Of a stretch of 62,000 nucleotides of DNA, positions 61,213 to 62,000 are shown piece after piece. This DNA comes from Adiantum capillus-veneris (lineage: Eukaryota; Streptophyta; Polypodiopsida; Polypodiales; Pteridaceae), in assembly GCA_014529385.2 (NCBI GenBank), contig CM043945.1, forward strand, positions 94,590,112 to 94,652,111, given 5' to 3'. The notes below the pieces were generated by a model. It had not been told where the DNA came from and did not search any database. It saw only the letters and a list, made by a program, of their open reading frames with translations. The translations under genes were made by a program, and so were the position numbers. How positions within the stretch are numbered: position 1 is the first letter of the stretch; each line of letters opens with the position of its first letter.

Positions 61213-62000
61213 GGCGCCATTCATTTCCTGATTCTCTAGCTTGACTGCTTTGCCATCTTCATTATGGGCTTTTTGTGTGTCTGTCCAATATTGGTCTTCT
61301 AGCCTTTGTACAAAGTCAGGACCGTGTACATTTCTTTCTGGTAATCAATATGAAGAGAAGAGAAAACAAAGAGAGCATCCCCCTATCCATGTTGCTGCCA
61401 GCATATTTCTGGTATGGGCCTGTGGAGACTTTCACATGAGTAGCTCAACGAGGGCACCTTGAAAAAGGACATTTCTTTTGGTTTAGGCCCCGTATATCTG
61501 GGTGTTTGGAAAGCATTCTCAGGTATGTCATCGTATGTCAATCCTGAGCATTATCAGCTGCTTTTGGATATGCTTCCTTGTTGGGGTTTCTGGCATAACT
61601 GGATCACCATGAATAACTTTATTTATTATAGTGATAGTGAAGTGGTGTTCAGAAACATGTATTCCGGTTGAGAGGCATGTTTCTTTAGAATGTATCTTTG
61701 CTCACTACTGCTGGGGTCATTTTCTGTGGCAAATCCACTATGCTGGCATCTTGGCAGCACCATTCATTGCCTGATTCTCTAGCTTAAATGATTTGCCATT
61801 TTTGCTATGGGCTTTTCATGTGCATGTCAAATATTGGTCTTACTTGCCTTTGTACACAGTTGTATGATCAGGACCATGTACATTTCCTTTTGGTAACCAA
61901 TACGATTGCAACTTTACTGATCAAAAAAGAAAACAAAGAGAGCATCCGCCTATCCATGTTTCTGCCGGCATAGTTCTTTGGTATAGGGACCTGGAGACTT
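61213..62000. repeat. Imperfect direct repeat of about 230 bp, cut by window edge
   Basis: 61,213-61,437 and 61,763-62,000 share CATTCATT.CCTGATTCTCTAG, TATGGGCTTTT, AAAACAAAGAGAGCATCC and TATCCATGTT.CTGCC. The spacing of about 550 bp suggests a larger tandem unit running off the right edge. No coding sequence recognised. Confidence 0.75.

Overview
The window looks like nuclear DNA of a land plant with a large, transposon-filled genome. The evidence is a plant-type exocyst gene (SEC5) with canonical GT-AG introns, chromodomain Ty3/gypsy retrotransposons primed by initiator-tRNA-Met-like sites, plant L1-type LINEs, and many degenerate TTTAGGG (plant telomere-type) motifs. No bacterial or organellar genes are seen. 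The species cannot be read from the sequence; a large-genome seed-free plant such as a fern is only a guess.

The only cellular gene recognised is SEC5 on the minus strand. Sixteen exons with mutually consistent splice phases lie in two blocks: 51,958-54,799 (5' part) and 24,024-29,064 (3' part). They give about 733 codons with no internal stop. The blocks are separated by one intron of about 22.9 kb (29,065-51,957) packed with retroelements. The N-terminal and C-terminal coding parts were not found, so both 1-23 kb and 55-62 kb may also be SEC5 intron, and the whole window could lie inside one gene.

Layout: 1-239 reverse LTR end with telomere-like repeats; 240-2,350 chromovirus pol remnant (F); 2,351-3,939 unassigned, with a tandem duplication; 3,940-10,078 minus-strand Ty3 remnant (G) holding a gag-protease-only element with two LTRs (A, 5,795-9,851); 10,079-22,683 minus-strand LINE (L-A) split by a chromovirus (B, 11,124-18,002) and a short LTR element without coding capacity (C, 19,162-22,018); 22,684-23,464 LTR-like insert between 25-bp repeats; 23,465-29,287 SEC5 3' exon block; 29,288-31,335 L1-type remnant; 31,397-33,581 two head-to-tail LINE copies with (CT)n tails; 33,590-38,126 minus-strand L1 flanked on both sides by (CT)n; 38,183-39,229 a third LINE copy; 39,230-40,800 another L1 fragment; 41,205-44,893 LINE L-E; 45,509-51,013 a two-LTR but scrambled chromovirus (E); 51,014-54,799 SEC5 5' exon block; 55,326-60,910 a tandem and inverted LINE cluster; 61,033-62,000 (CT)n and an unassigned direct repeat.

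Most mobile genes are broken by stops, frameshifts or deletions. The patterns of most interest are the LINE family with a conserved 3'-terminal hairpin and (CT)n tails joined head to tail, the LTR U3 regions filled with telomere-like repeats, and the excess of Gln-to-stop changes in the Ty3 elements. Element letters are labels used only in this annotation.
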